Below are positions 42,052-51,025 of a DNA stretch of 58,654 nt, in pieces. Numbering within the stretch: position 1 is the first letter of the stretch; the number at the start of each line of letters is the position of its first letter. Position numbers and translations under genes: made by a program. Source of the stretch: Steroidobacter agaridevorans (GTDB lineage Bacteria; Pseudomonadota; Gammaproteobacteria; Steroidobacterales; Steroidobacteraceae). The notes beneath the pieces were generated by a model. It worked only from the letters and a program-made list of their open reading frames with translations. It was not told the origin of the DNA and did not search any database. The stretch is from contig NZ_BLJO01000004.1 of the NCBI RefSeq assembly GCF_009932555.1, positions 136,962 to 195,615 on the forward strand, in the 5' to 3' direction.

Positions 42052-44487
42052 TTAGCGACCCCACAACCGATTCAGCAGATTCGTCTTGCGCTGATCGAAG
42101 GTGCGCCATTCGCCCCAGCCGGCTTCGTTCGACACCGGGTCATACGCGTGGCCATACCAGCCCGCCGTATCGCCGGACTCCGGATTGATCGACCAGTAAC
42201 ACCCCTCGATGTTCTTGCTGACCATGTAGTTCACGAACGCATCCTGCCACTGCGCATCCACGCCCGGGGTGATGTGACTCCAACGATCGCGGTCGCGGAT
42301 GCTGGCCTGGCCCTGCGGCCAATCCAGGTTGCCGCCGAACTCGCCGACCACGATGGCGTAGCCCTGCTGTTTGAGATAGCCGAAGTGCTCTTCCCAACCG
42401 GCGGCGAGCTGCGTCGGATTGATCACGATGTTGCAGTTCGCATCGCCAGCCTCATCGCCTTCCAGGCCGGCGCATTGCGGCTGTGCCGGATCCATGAACA
42501 TCCGCTGCACGAACACCGACGGACCGTAGGTGTGCGGTGAGAACACCAGCCGCTCTTTGGGAATATTGATCGGATTGGCGCCGGCCTCGAACAGGTTCTC
42601 ACCCCAGTTCGGATTGGACGCCGCCGCGCCGTGCGGTACTTGAGTGGTGGTGTTCGGCGTGCCGTCCTGCGTGCCGGCGACCGTGCCGATGCCCTGCACG
42701 AACAACAACGTGTTCGGGTTCACTGCGTTGATCGCCGTATAAGCGGATTCAACCAGCGTTTTCCACTCGGCCCACGTGTAGTCGTGCGGCTCGTTGAAGA
42801 TGTCGATGCCGATGATGTTATCCACGCCCAGTTGCGTGCCGAGGCCCGCCAGCGTGCGCAGGTTATCCAGCCACAGCGTCTGGTTGTACGGATGCGTCGT
42901 CGTCACCGTGCTCGGATTGCCGCTGGCCGCGCAGGAATAGTTCTCGCGCGTGAAGTCATAGTTGTCGCGAGTGGCGTCGACCCAAGGTGGACGTGCGTCG
43001 AGGCGGCCCTTTCTCCAGCCGACGTAGTTGGAGCAGGAGTGCACGTCGAGCATGACCTCGATGTTGTTCTGATCCGCCGCTCGGATGAACTGCTCCAGCG
43101 CCAGCCGTGAGTTGGCGACGCGCACCGACTGATGATTCTTCAGGTACGGATCGCGGCCCTGCGGATCGTTGGCGTTGAGAGTCTGCGGCACGACGGGCAA
43201 GCGGATGACGTTGATGCCCATGCCGCTGATCTCGGTCATCGTCTGTTGAATCGTGCGGCCGGTGCCGGAGCCGCCGTTCGCCCAGAAGGTGTTGCCGATG
43301 TATTGCTCCATCGGTGCGCCGCTCGGATTGGTGGGATCGTCCGAAGGCTCATGACGTCCTTCCAAACCGAACCAGGATCCGCAGCGGACCGGGAACGCCG
43401 TGCCATTCTTGGTGATGCGGCCGGTGGGATCGACTCGGAACACCGCGCCGCCCGGGCTCGTCGTCCGCGTGACCGTGATCGCCGCCGAGGTGTAGCCCGA
43501 TGCAGCCGCCGTGAACGTCGACGTTGCTGTGCCTGTTCCCGCAGCGGCGGTGAAAGTCACATTGACGCCCGTGTTCCAGTTCGAGCTGGTGAGCGTGACG
43601 CTCGTGGGCGAGTGCGTGATCGCCGTGCTGCCAGAGCGCGTGATCGTCACGGGCACCGTGCTCGTGGGCGCCGCACTCAAGCGAATCGATGACGTGCCGC
43701 TCGCGCCACCCGCCAGCGACAACGTGCTGGGAGTCGCGGTGATCGACAGCGTCGGCGTTCCCTGGATCGTGAACGGTACCGCGGCAGTCGCCGTACTCAA
43801 CGACGGCGAACCGTTGTCGAATGCGGTGGCTTGCGCCGTGTGGTTGCCGGAGGCGAGGCCCGTCGCATTGAAGCTGTAGGGCGAGCTCGTGTCGGTGGCC
43901 ACAAGGTTGCCATCCACGCGGAACTCGACGCGAGTGACAGCGCCGCCCGGATCGCTAGCCGTAGCGGCGAGCGTCACGGCCGAACCCGCAGGGAATATCT
44001 GTCCGCTGGTCGGGCTGGTCAGGCTGACGGTCGGAGCCGTGTTGCCGGTGCCGCCGCCCGTGCAGGCAGTGCCATTCAACGTGAAGCCGCTCGGTGCGGA
44101 GTTCGTCGTGGTGAACGTGCCGTTGAAGCCGATGTTGAACGTAGCGCCGCTGCCGATGGCTTGCCACGACGCGTTGCTGGACGCCGTGACCTGCGCGCTG
44201 CCGGTCGGCTGTGAGAACGACACCGGCCAACCGTTCTGGATGCGCTCGCCGTTCTGGAATGTGAATACCAGGGTCCAGTTCGTGAGTGCCGGGCCGGTGT
44301 TGAGGATGGCGATGTTGGCGCCGTAGCCATTACCGCCCTCCCAACTCTTCGTATAAGTAACCTGGCACGCCGCAGCCTGCGCAAAGGCGCCGGGCGACGC
44401 CGCCAGATAACAAATGGCCACTGCGATGAACGATAGGATCCAGCGCAATAGCGCTGGATCCCGAACATAAGAATGTGAACGAAGCAT
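42052..44487 (-). CDS. Secreted GH5 endoglucanase with CBM2 and Ig-like modules
   Basis: 811 residues with GGAGGAG before the ATG. Signal peptide ~1-37 (ending AFAQ). CBM2 ~41-145 (CQVTYTKSWEGG ... NGTACTGG). A bacterial Ig-like module ~150-240 (FRVDGNLVATDTSSPYSF) and a Calx/Ig-like module ~245-345 follow. The GH5 barrel is ~350-811, with acid/base Glu in GIDIFNEPHD and nucleophile Glu in IVVGEFGGN. It should cut internal beta-1,4-glucan bonds in cellulose. The amino-terminal modules are nearly the same as in the GH6 gene 3 kb upstream. It is third in the GH6-AA10-GH5 series. Confidence 0.94.
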   Translation of the reverse strand: MLRSHSYVRDPALLRWILSFIAVAICYLAASPGAFAQAAACQVTYTKSWEGGNGYGANIAILNTGPALTNWTLVFTFQNGERIQNGWPVSFSQPTGSAQVTASSNASWQAIGSGATFNIGFNGTFTTTNSAPSGFTLNGTACTGGGTGNTAPTVSLTSPTSGQIFPAGSAVTLAATASDPGGAVTRVEFRVDGNLVATDTSSPYSFNATGLASGNHTAQATAFDNGSPSLSTATAAVPFTIQGTPTLSITATPSTLSLAGGASGTSSIRLSAAPTSTVPVTITRSGSTAITHSPTSVTLTSSNWNTGVNVTFTAAAGTGTATSTFTAAASGYTSAAITVTRTTSPGGAVFRVDPTGRITKNGTAFPVRCGSWFGLEGRHEPSDDPTNPSGAPMEQYIGNTFWANGGSGTGRTIQQTMTEISGMGINVIRLPVVPQTLNANDPQGRDPYLKNHQSVRVANSRLALEQFIRAADQNNIEVMLDVHSCSNYVGWRKGRLDARPPWVDATRDNYDFTRENYSCAASGNPSTVTTTHPYNQTLWLDNLRTLAGLGTQLGVDNIIGIDIFNEPHDYTWAEWKTLVESAYTAINAVNPNTLLFVQGIGTVAGTQDGTPNTTTQVPHGAAASNPNWGENLFEAGANPINIPKERLVFSPHTYGPSVFVQRMFMDPAQPQCAGLEGDEAGDANCNIVINPTQLAAGWEEHFGYLKQQGYAIVVGEFGGNLDWPQGQASIRDRDRWSHITPGVDAQWQDAFVNYMVSKNIEGCYWSINPESGDTAGWYGHAYDPVSNEAGWGEWRTFDQRKTNLLNRLWGR
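43452..44367 (-). repeat. CBM2-Ig cassette, GH5 copy
   Basis: This stretch encodes residues 41 to ~346 of the GH5 enzyme. It matches 47568-48477 in the GH6 gene module by module, with long identical stretches at protein level (for example NIAILNTGPA and RVEFRVDGNL) and clear similarity at DNA level. It is a duplicated coding cassette in the same orientation. Confidence 0.8.
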
Positions 44488-44508
44488 GATCTCCTCCGTG
44501 TTGCTGCT

Positions 44509-46212
44509 TCAGAACGTGCCGGTTTGCGTGTACTGCGTGCCGCCGCTGGTGTAGGTCACCGTCCAGGTGTCGCCAGCGGTGGGATGAGCCGTGCCCGTGC
44601 CGCCGAATTGCGCGGCCAGGGTGCGGTTCGTCCCAGCGCTGAGCGTCACTCCCGACGCGAGCGTGTACTGATAAGTGATCGCCGAGGTCGTGCTCGAATT
44701 GCTTTGCTGGATCTGGCTGCCGAGCGTGTTGTACTGACCGCTGACGCTGACACCCTGAGTTCTCTGCACGACGATCGTCGCGGACAGCGCAGTGACCGGG
44801 GCCGTGTTGGCCAGACGCAGCTGCAGTTCGTTGTAGTACGGGCTGTTCGCGGCCACCGCGGGCGTCACTGTTACTCCGCCATTACCGGTCGTCGGCGGCG
44901 TCACCTGCAGGAACGCGCTCTGGATATCTGCTGAAGTTTGTGAGTACACGCGATTGGCGGTCGCGCTGCTCTGTGGGACAACCTGGCTCTGCGCATTGAG
45001 TACGCCGATGCGGACTGCGCCGTTAGCGGCATTCACAGCTTGAGCTAGCGCCAATGGCCAAGCAGTAGCGGCGGCGTTGGACGACGTGATGACCAGCGGG
45101 CTCGTTGGCCAGTATGCGTCCTGACCGCTGCCGTTGACGGTGCGAACGGATACGCGATCGCCGACTGTGAGCGTGCGCGACTCCGAAGTCAGCGGGCCGA
45201 GATCGAACCACTGCGACGCGACCGCGGGTGCATGAACGAACGTGCGCGTTGCGCTATCGGAAGATCCGCCGCCCGACACGACCAATGAAACGGTGACGTT
45301 CGCGGATGCCTGCGGATTCCCCAAGGTCAGGGTTGCGACCGACTGGGTGGCGTTGGTGAGCGTGTAGAGCGACGGATTCTGCGAGCTGACGCTCCATTGA
45401 TAGCTCAGGTTCGATCCAGTCGAGCTGCGCCCATCGAGCGTGAGCGAGCCGGCCCCCTGGAACTCGGCCACGTCGGGCGACAGAGCGATCTGCGCATCGA
45501 CGGTCGGTGTGTTGCCGCCTTGGAACATGGCGTCGATGCAGCCGTGGAAACGTTCGTACGTCCACTGATTGCGACCCCACTCGGCGTAGATCACATGCCG
45601 GCCGCTGCGCGCCGGAACGTTACACCGCGTTTGGAAGGTCGCGGCGCCCGGATTGGGAATCACATCCGGATTGGCGTTGGGCGTCGCGTCGTTGTAGTTG
45701 AGGACGCAGAACGGCGCATCCTCGAAATCGCTGAACGACAGCGCCCGGCCGGTCTGGAACACGAAACTGGGCTTGGTGATCCAGTAGCGGAACTCCTGCG
45801 TATCCGAGAAGTGCGGGCCCCACGAGATGTTCCAGGTGAACGTTTTCGACCCGGCCGTCATCGGCACCGTCGGCCAGTTGATCGGCTGATCCCATGGGGT
45901 TGCATTGCCGTTCCAGGTTTCCGAGTTGAAGCTGCAAACGTTCGAGCGCACGCCGACGCCGGCGCGGCCGGTCGTGTGCGTGAGCACGCTCATGAAGCTG
46001 TAACCGGCATTGGGATCGACGCCGGTGGCGCTGAATGCCTGGCCGCAGACCGGGTACTGCGCAGTGCCGTTGGCAACTTGATCGGGTTTGGTGATCGCGC
46101 CACAGAACCAGTTGCGCGAGGGTGGGTCCTGAATCAGTCCGTGCCCGTAAGCGCCGCCGATCATCATCAGCAGCCCTGCGAGCAGCATCGTCCGTAACAC
46201 GTCGAGCTTCAT
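44509..46212 (-). CDS. AA10 lytic polysaccharide monooxygenase, multidomain
   Basis: 567 residues from the ATG at 46212, set by GGAGG five bases before it. The signal peptide ends AYG before His24, which becomes the N-terminal copper ligand (HGLIQDPPSRNWFCG). The second ligand is His134 in SWGPHFSDTQE. Both histidine-brace residues are therefore present. The AA10 domain ends near 240 (ERFHGCIDAMFQGG). A PKD/Ig-like module follows at ~245-330, then beta-rich C-terminal modules I cannot assign, perhaps carbohydrate-binding (ending TWTVTYTSGGTQYTQTG). The enzyme oxidatively opens crystalline cellulose or chitin. Cellulase neighbours favour cellulose. Confidence 0.93.
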   Translation of the reverse strand: MKLDVLRTMLLAGLLMMIGGAYGHGLIQDPPSRNWFCGAITKPDQVANGTAQYPVCGQAFSATGVDPNAGYSFMSVLTHTTGRAGVGVRSNVCSFNSETWNGNATPWDQPINWPTVPMTAGSKTFTWNISWGPHFSDTQEFRYWITKPSFVFQTGRALSFSDFEDAPFCVLNYNDATPNANPDVIPNPGAATFQTRCNVPARSGRHVIYAEWGRNQWTYERFHGCIDAMFQGGNTPTVDAQIALSPDVAEFQGAGSLTLDGRSSTGSNLSYQWSVSSQNPSLYTLTNATQSVATLTLGNPQASANVTVSLVVSGGGSSDSATRTFVHAPAVASQWFDLGPLTSESRTLTVGDRVSVRTVNGSGQDAYWPTSPLVITSSNAAATAWPLALAQAVNAANGAVRIGVLNAQSQVVPQSSATANRVYSQTSADIQSAFLQVTPPTTGNGGVTVTPAVAANSPYYNELQLRLANTAPVTALSATIVVQRTQGVSVSGQYNTLGSQIQQSNSSTTSAITYQYTLASGVTLSAGTNRTLAAQFGGTGTAHPTAGDTWTVTYTSGGTQYTQTGTF

Positions 46213-46254
46213 ACATCCTCCGTTGAACATCTGAAGTCCCCCTCGCTTGTCAGA

Positions 46255-46288
46255 TCAGACCCGGCGCACGAGGCGACGCCGGGTCTGA
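46255..46288 (-). terminator. Intercistronic hairpin between the GH6 and AA10 genes
   Basis: A perfect 12-bp stem TCAGACCCGGCG / CGCCGGGTCTGA with a 10-base loop in the 87-bp gap. No T run. It may be a partial terminator or a stabiliser that sets different mRNA levels for the first and second genes. Confidence 0.5.
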
Positions 46289-46299
46289 AGCTTTGTTTC

Positions 46300-48585
46300 C
46301 TAAAGTGGCGGATAAGCGTTCTGCAGCAACTGCTGGAATTGCGCCGGGAACCAGTGCCCGGACAGCGGCGCATTCGGCAGCGCTCCAGTCATGTTGTTGT
46401 TATTGCGCGGGTTGCCGCCGTACGTCGGATCGCACATACGGTCGAAGCCCTTGCCTTCGTCGTTGGGAATCTCCTCGCTCGCGCCGTCGGACTCGCCGGG
46501 CGGCTTGATCCAGACGTACGCATCGATGCCGGACGCAGGAGCTGCGCGCGGACGCTCACCCAGACCCGCGCCACTCGGATTGCACCAATTGCCTTTGTGA
46601 ATGCGGCGATCGATGCGCGAGGCGTTGATGCGAGTGTTGAGATCCGTTGCGGTGCTCGGGCCGGTCGGTCGATTCGGACCGCCCCAACCGTTGCGCGAGG
46701 TATCGATCAGCATGCCGATGTTTGCATCGAAGCCGGCCTGGACCGCGCGCTGGCGGAACGCCTGCGCGTACGTCAGCTCATCGTTGAATTGATTCCAGTC
46801 GATCCAGGTCGACGGACGCGTGGTGCTGTCGACGACGATGTATGGCTCCTGCAACGCCGAGGTGTTCGCGGTGTTGGTGATGAAGCCGTGCACATTCGCG
46901 AGCGTGCTGCCAGAAGCAGTCGCCGCCGTGCGCATCATATCGACGGACGGGCCGAAGTTCGTATCCCAGCCGAGCCAGCCGTGGTGGCCGGCGTCGACGT
47001 AGTTATAAACATTCGGGATCGCGCCGAAGGTCGCGAGCGCGTAGCCGACGCCGTCGACGTAGCCGCGATTCTGCAGCATCGTGTCACATTGCGCGGTGCC
47101 GGTCGGGCGGCTCGTGACATTGGTCACCAGGTTCGGCAGCGAATCGATCTCGATGATCAACACGATGCGCAGGTTCGCGTACTCCGGGCGCCGCAGGATG
47201 CCGGCGATCACGTCGATGTACTCGGCCTTGTAGCGAGGCAGATCGTTGGGCCCGAGCTCACCGTTGGAGGCGAGCGCGGCGCAGTCACGGCCGGGCAGGT
47301 TGTAGATCACGATCTGGATGACCATGGGCGTCGCGCCGTTCGCTTGATCCTGCGTCAGCGCTTCGTTCAAGTGATCGGCCAGGCCCATGCTGCCGGTCGT
47401 CGGGCTGCCATTGCCGGCGATCGAGCTGATGCGATCCATCCACACGCCGGTGGGCTGCATGGCGATGGCGCTGCCGCCGGATGCGGCGGCATTCGCGCGC
47501 CACTGCGGATTGTTATAAACGCCCGAGCTGAGATAAGGATTGTCAACGCGACCGGTCACGACGCCGCTGCGTGTTACAGCCACTGTCGCCGATGTGTAGC
47601 CAGTTGCCGCGGCGGTGAACGTCGAGGTTGCGGCAGCTGTGCCACTGGCGGCGCTAAACGTCACCGTCACGCCGGTTTGCCAGTTGCTGCTGGTGAACGT
47701 GATGGACGTCGGGCTCGCGGTGATCGCTGTGCTGCCCGAGCGGGTGAGGGCGACTGTCACGTTGCTCGTGGGCGCGGCGTTGAGTCGCAGCGTTGCCGTG
47801 CCGCTTGCGCCTCCTGCGACTGTCAGCGACGTGGGGCTCGCTGTGATCGTGGGCTGAACCGTTCCTTGAATCGTAAATGGCACAGCAGCCGTTGCCGTGC
47901 TCAGCGCCGGCGAGCCATTGTCGAATGCGGTGGCTTGCGCGGTGTGGCTGCCGGAAGCAAGGCCGCTCACGTTGAAGCTGTAGGGCGAGCTGGTGTCCGT
48001 ATTCACCAGGTTGCCATCGACTCGAAACTCGACGCGACTCACCGCGCCGCCTGGATCGCTGGCGTTAGCGGCGAGCGTGACGGTCGAGCCGGCGGGAAAT
48101 GTTTGACCGCCGGTCGGGCTGGTCAGGCTGACGATGGGCGCCGTGTTGCCGGTGCCGCCGCCGTTGCAGGCCGTGCCGTTCAGCGTGAAGTTGGTGGGCG
48201 TCGAGTTCGTCGTCGTGAACGTGCCGTTGAAGCCGGCAGTAAAGGTCGCGCCGCTGCCGATGCTCTGATTCCACGCGGCGTTGCTGGAGACTGTCACCAC
48301 AGCACTGCCGGAAGGCTGCACGAACGCGACGGGCCAGCCGTTCTGGATGCGCTCGCCGTTGGCGAACGTGAATTGCAGCGTCCAGCCGTTGCTGATCGCC
48401 GGACCGGTATTCAGGATGGCGATGTTGGCGCCGAAGCCGGTGCCGCCTTCCCAACTCTTGGTGTAAGTGACCTGGCAGCCAGCTGCCTGAGCGAATGCTT
48501 GTGAAGTGAGCCCGAGACTGCAGATCAGCAGCAGGGCAAAAAACCAGCGCGCAGCAGGTCCTTCGGACCTTTGTCGTCCTTCCAT
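46300..48585 (-). CDS. Secreted GH6 cellulase (cellobiohydrolase/endoglucanase) with CBM2 and Ig modules
   Basis: 761 residues from the ATG at 48585, chosen because AGGGGG precedes it. The longer open frame adds residues without signal character. Signal ~1-33 (ending AFAQ), CBM2 ~37-140 and two Ig/Calx-like modules to ~340 follow. The GH6 domain is ~355-761: VIQIVIYNLPGRDCAALAS with the catalytic-base-region Asp, VLIIEIDSLPNLVTN, YVDAGHHGWLGWD, GMLIDTSRNGWGG and a C-terminal AYVWIKPPGESDG. GH6 enzymes invert beta-1,4-glucan bonds from the non-reducing end or internally. First gene of the cluster. Confidence 0.95.
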   Translation of the reverse strand: MEGRQRSEGPAARWFFALLLICSLGLTSQAFAQAAGCQVTYTKSWEGGTGFGANIAILNTGPAISNGWTLQFTFANGERIQNGWPVAFVQPSGSAVVTVSSNAAWNQSIGSGATFTAGFNGTFTTTNSTPTNFTLNGTACNGGGTGNTAPIVSLTSPTGGQTFPAGSTVTLAANASDPGGAVSRVEFRVDGNLVNTDTSSPYSFNVSGLASGSHTAQATAFDNGSPALSTATAAVPFTIQGTVQPTITASPTSLTVAGGASGTATLRLNAAPTSNVTVALTRSGSTAITASPTSITFTSSNWQTGVTVTFSAASGTAAATSTFTAAATGYTSATVAVTRSGVVTGRVDNPYLSSGVYNNPQWRANAAASGGSAIAMQPTGVWMDRISSIAGNGSPTTGSMGLADHLNEALTQDQANGATPMVIQIVIYNLPGRDCAALASNGELGPNDLPRYKAEYIDVIAGILRRPEYANLRIVLIIEIDSLPNLVTNVTSRPTGTAQCDTMLQNRGYVDGVGYALATFGAIPNVYNYVDAGHHGWLGWDTNFGPSVDMMRTAATASGSTLANVHGFITNTANTSALQEPYIVVDSTTRPSTWIDWNQFNDELTYAQAFRQRAVQAGFDANIGMLIDTSRNGWGGPNRPTGPSTATDLNTRINASRIDRRIHKGNWCNPSGAGLGERPRAAPASGIDAYVWIKPPGESDGASEEIPNDEGKGFDRMCDPTYGGNPRNNNNMTGALPNAPLSGHWFPAQFQQLLQNAYPPL
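47568..48477 (-). repeat. CBM2-Ig cassette, GH6 copy
   Basis: Encodes residues 37 to ~340 of the GH6 enzyme and matches the GH5 copy at 43452-44367. The order of modules and most residues are the same. Catalytic domains beyond it are unrelated (GH6 versus GH5). Confidence 0.8.
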
Positions 48586-48922
48586 GATACGACCCCCTGA
48601 GAGACATTCCATTGTTCGAGCCGGCGCGAACATGGGGCAATTGGCCAACGCTGTCAACATGGAAATAATTGCCATTCGAGCCAATGCGAGACATGAACGT
48701 CGCAACCTGCGCGACTCGTTTTCAAGAAAATCAGTGCACTTATTCGGTGCTCGAACGAGTCATTGCGGAGTCAATTGCGGGGCATCGCGGACTGCGTCGC
48801 GGGCGGTCTCTTCGGTGCGGGTTTGTTGACTTTCGCGCGCGTCGCGATAAGGGCCGATTCTTTGCAGGCCGGGAGCGCGTCGTTACACTCCGACGCTTGC
48901 CTTCATCGAACAGGGGAACGCC
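48586..48922. other. Divergent intergenic region (GH6 / dienelactone hydrolase)
   Basis: 337 bp between divergent genes. The left part holds a perfect -35 and an operator-like repeat for GH6 (listed separately). Toward the right, TTGCAG and TACACT 16 bp apart (about 48863-48890) could be a weak promoter for the hydrolase. No ORF with convincing features was found. Confidence 0.5.
48652..48675 (-). promoter_or_regulatory. Promoter element and operator-like inverted repeat of the cellulase cluster
   Basis: On the minus strand a consensus TTGACA (48657-48652) lies 67 bp before the GH6 ATG. The -10 at the right distance (CATGTT) is weak. Directly upstream is an inverted repeat, ATGGAAAT-A-ATTGCCAT on the plus strand (48659-48675), with 7 of 8 arm positions complementary. 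A weak -10 with an adjacent palindrome suggests activator-dependent control. This is an inference. Confidence 0.45.
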
Positions 48923-49798
48923 ATGAGCCGGGATCTGCAATCCGATATCGCCAACGTGTTCTCGCGCATGGAGCTGAACCGACGCCACATGATGGCCAGC
49001 AGCCTGGCGGCCGCCGGTTTCGCGCTCGCCGTGCAGCCGATCGGCGCAGCCACCATCACTACCGACACGACCGGCCTGGATGCGGGCGACGTGAAGATTC
49101 CGGTCGGCGACGAGACTATCCCGGGCTATCGCGCCATGCCGGCCAAGGGCGGACCGTTCCCGGTCATCCTGGTCGTGCAGGAAATCTTCGGCGTGCACGA
49201 GCACATCAAGGATATTTGCCGTCGCTTCGCCAAGCAGGGCTATTTCGCGATCGCGCCCGAGCTGTATTACCGCCAGGGCGATGTTTCCAAGCTCAAGTCC
49301 ATCGACGAGATCCGGCCCATTGTCGCCAAAGTGCCCGATGCGCAGGTGATGGCGGACCTGGACGCGGCCGTGGAACTGGCGCAGAAGTCCGGCAAGGGCG
49401 ATACCGCGAAGCTCGGCGTCACCGGGTTCTGTTGGGGCGGGCGCATCGTGTGGTTGTATGCCGAGCACAGCAAGCAGCTCAAAGCAGGCGTGGCCTGGTA
49501 CGGCCGGCTGGTCGGCGATCCCAGCGAGAATCAGCCGAAACATCCGGTCAACATCGCCGCCGATTTGAAAGCGCCGGTGCTCGGTCTGTACGGCGGCAAG
49601 GATCAGGGCATTCCGCTCGACACCGTCGAGCAGATGCGCACGGCGCTCAAGAAGGCCAAGGTGCCCTCGGAGATCGTCGTGTATCCGGAGGCGCCGCATG
49701 CGTTCTTCGCCGACTATCGGCCGTCGTACGTCGAAGCCGATGCCAAGGACGCCTGGCAAAAAGCGCTGGCGTGGTTCAAGAAGAACGGCGTGGCCTGA
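48923..49798 (+). CDS. Exported dienelactone hydrolase family protein
   Basis: 291 residues with AGGGGAACG before the ATG. A Tat-like signal, [19 protein letters not shown], begins near residue 19. The alpha/beta hydrolase core shows the family triad: Cys in [13 protein letters not shown], Asp in [11 protein letters not shown] and His in [10 protein letters not shown]. Dienelactone hydrolases open cyclic esters. Exported members are common and their substrates unknown. It lies 28 bp before a D-2-hydroxyacid dehydrogenase gene and is probably co-transcribed. Confidence 0.92.
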   Translation: MSRDLQSDIANVFSRMELNRRHMMASSLAAAGFALAVQPIGAATITTDTTGLDAGDVKIPVGDETIPGYRAMPAKGGPFPVILVVQEIFGVHEHIKDICRRFAKQGYFAIAPELYYRQGDVSKLKSIDEIRPIVAKVPDAQVMADLDAAVELAQKSGKGDTAKLGVTGFCWGGRIVWLYAEHSKQLKAGVAWYGRLVGDPSENQPKHPVNIAADLKAPVLGLYGGKDQGIPLDTVEQMRTALKKAKVPSEIVVYPEAPHAFFADYRPSYVEADAKDAWQKALAWFKKNGVA

Positions 49799-49826
49799 TC
49801 GGTAACTGCTTCGGCGGAGGATTCGG

Positions 49827-50930
49827 ATGAAGTGTCGCTGGCTCGTGGCTGCCGCTTGTGCGTCGGTATTGCTCGGAACGTCGCTCGAGGCCGCGGAGAG
49901 CTCCGCTGCCAATGTGATCGAGCGTTACGACCTGCAGGAGGCCGATACTCCAGTCAAGGAGCGCAAGGGCTGGCGCAAGCCCAAGCGCATTCTGGTTGGC
50001 GGCATGGCGTCGCGGCTCGGTGCGGAGCTGAAAGCCGCTGCGCCGGACGTTGAATTCATCGCCGCGGGCACGCCCGAGGCCAAAGCCAAGATCGCGAGCA
50101 TCGACGCCGTCTTCGGTTTCTGCGACGCCGACACGCTCAGCGCCGGTAAATCCATTCAATGGATTCAGATGGTGACCGCCGGTGTCGAGAACTGCGTGTC
50201 CCTGCCGGCCATCAAGGAAAGAAACATCCTGGTCACCAACATGCAGCGCATCGCCGGCCCGATCATCGCCGAGCATGTGATCGCGATGACAATGGCGCTC
50301 GCTCGCGGCCTCGATGTGTACATTCCCGCGCAAGCGCAAGGCCAATGGATTCCGCGCCTCCCGCCCGGTCGCGCGACCACCGTCGATGGCAAAACGATGT
50401 TGGTTGTCGGTCTCGGCGGCATCGGCAGCGAAGTAGCCAAGCGCGCACATGCGCTCGGCATGAAAGTCACAGCGACGCGCAACAGCGGCCGCAGCGGTCC
50501 TGACTTTGTGAGCTATGTCGGTTTATCGGACGAGCTGCCCAAGCTCGCCGCCGAAGCTGATTTCGTCGTGAACACCGCGCCACTCACGCCGCAAACCAAA
50601 GGAATGTTCAACGCGGCCTTCTTCGGGAAGATGAAGCCGACGGCGTACTTCATCAACATTGCGCGCGGCGGCAGTGTCGTGACCTCGGATCTGGTCGATG
50701 CGCTCAACAACAAGACAATTGCGGGCGCCGCGCTCGATGTCACCGATCCCGAGCCGCTGCCCGCCGGGCATCCGCTGTGGAAGGCGCCGAATCTCATCCT
50801 CACGCCGCACGTGTCGGCCGACTCGGACCTGGGCAGCGGCGCGCAGCTGGCGGTCGTGCGCGAGAATCTGAAGCGGTATTCGGCGGGCGACAAGATGCTG
50901 TCGGTGGTCGACGTAACGCGAGGCTATTGA
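49827..50930 (+). CDS. D-isomer-specific 2-hydroxyacid dehydrogenase with signal peptide
   Basis: 367 residues with GGAGGATTCGG before the ATG. The N-terminus MKCRWLVAAACASVLLG plus SLEAAES reads as a Sec signal peptide. The enzyme has the NAD site VVGLGGIGSEVAKRAHALGM (~193-212), catalytic Arg in NIARGGSVV, Glu in DPEPLPAGHP and His in LTPHVSAD, so it looks active. The family is normally cytoplasmic and uses free NAD(H). Export of such an enzyme is odd and may mean bound cofactor, or that the hydrophobic start is a membrane anchor. Confidence 0.9.
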   Translation: MKCRWLVAAACASVLLGTSLEAAESSAANVIERYDLQEADTPVKERKGWRKPKRILVGGMASRLGAELKAAAPDVEFIAAGTPEAKAKIASIDAVFGFCDADTLSAGKSIQWIQMVTAGVENCVSLPAIKERNILVTNMQRIAGPIIAEHVIAMTMALARGLDVYIPAQAQGQWIPRLPPGRATTVDGKTMLVVGLGGIGSEVAKRAHALGMKVTATRNSGRSGPDFVSYVGLSDELPKLAAEADFVVNTAPLTPQTKGMFNAAFFGKMKPTAYFINIARGGSVVTSDLVDALNNKTIAGAALDVTDPEPLPAGHPLWKAPNLILTPHVSADSDLGSGAQLAVVRENLKRYSAGDKMLSVVDVTRGY

Positions 50931-51025
50931 GCGCCGATAGCGCTCCTCTTCGGAACCGGCTGCGTGGTGCGAGCGTTTCGCCGACATCGCACCCTTTTGC
51001 ATTTTTGCCAGCCCCGCCAGCGATC

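Noticed and set aside
46339-48504. A 721-codon frame antisense to the GH6 gene
   Set aside because: Arg/Ala/Val-rich shadow; the minus strand encodes a clear GH6 enzyme.
50777-51025. Upstream extension of the phospholipase D gene
   Set aside because: Out-of-frame reading of the dehydrogenase 3' end; homology begins after the ATG at 51026.
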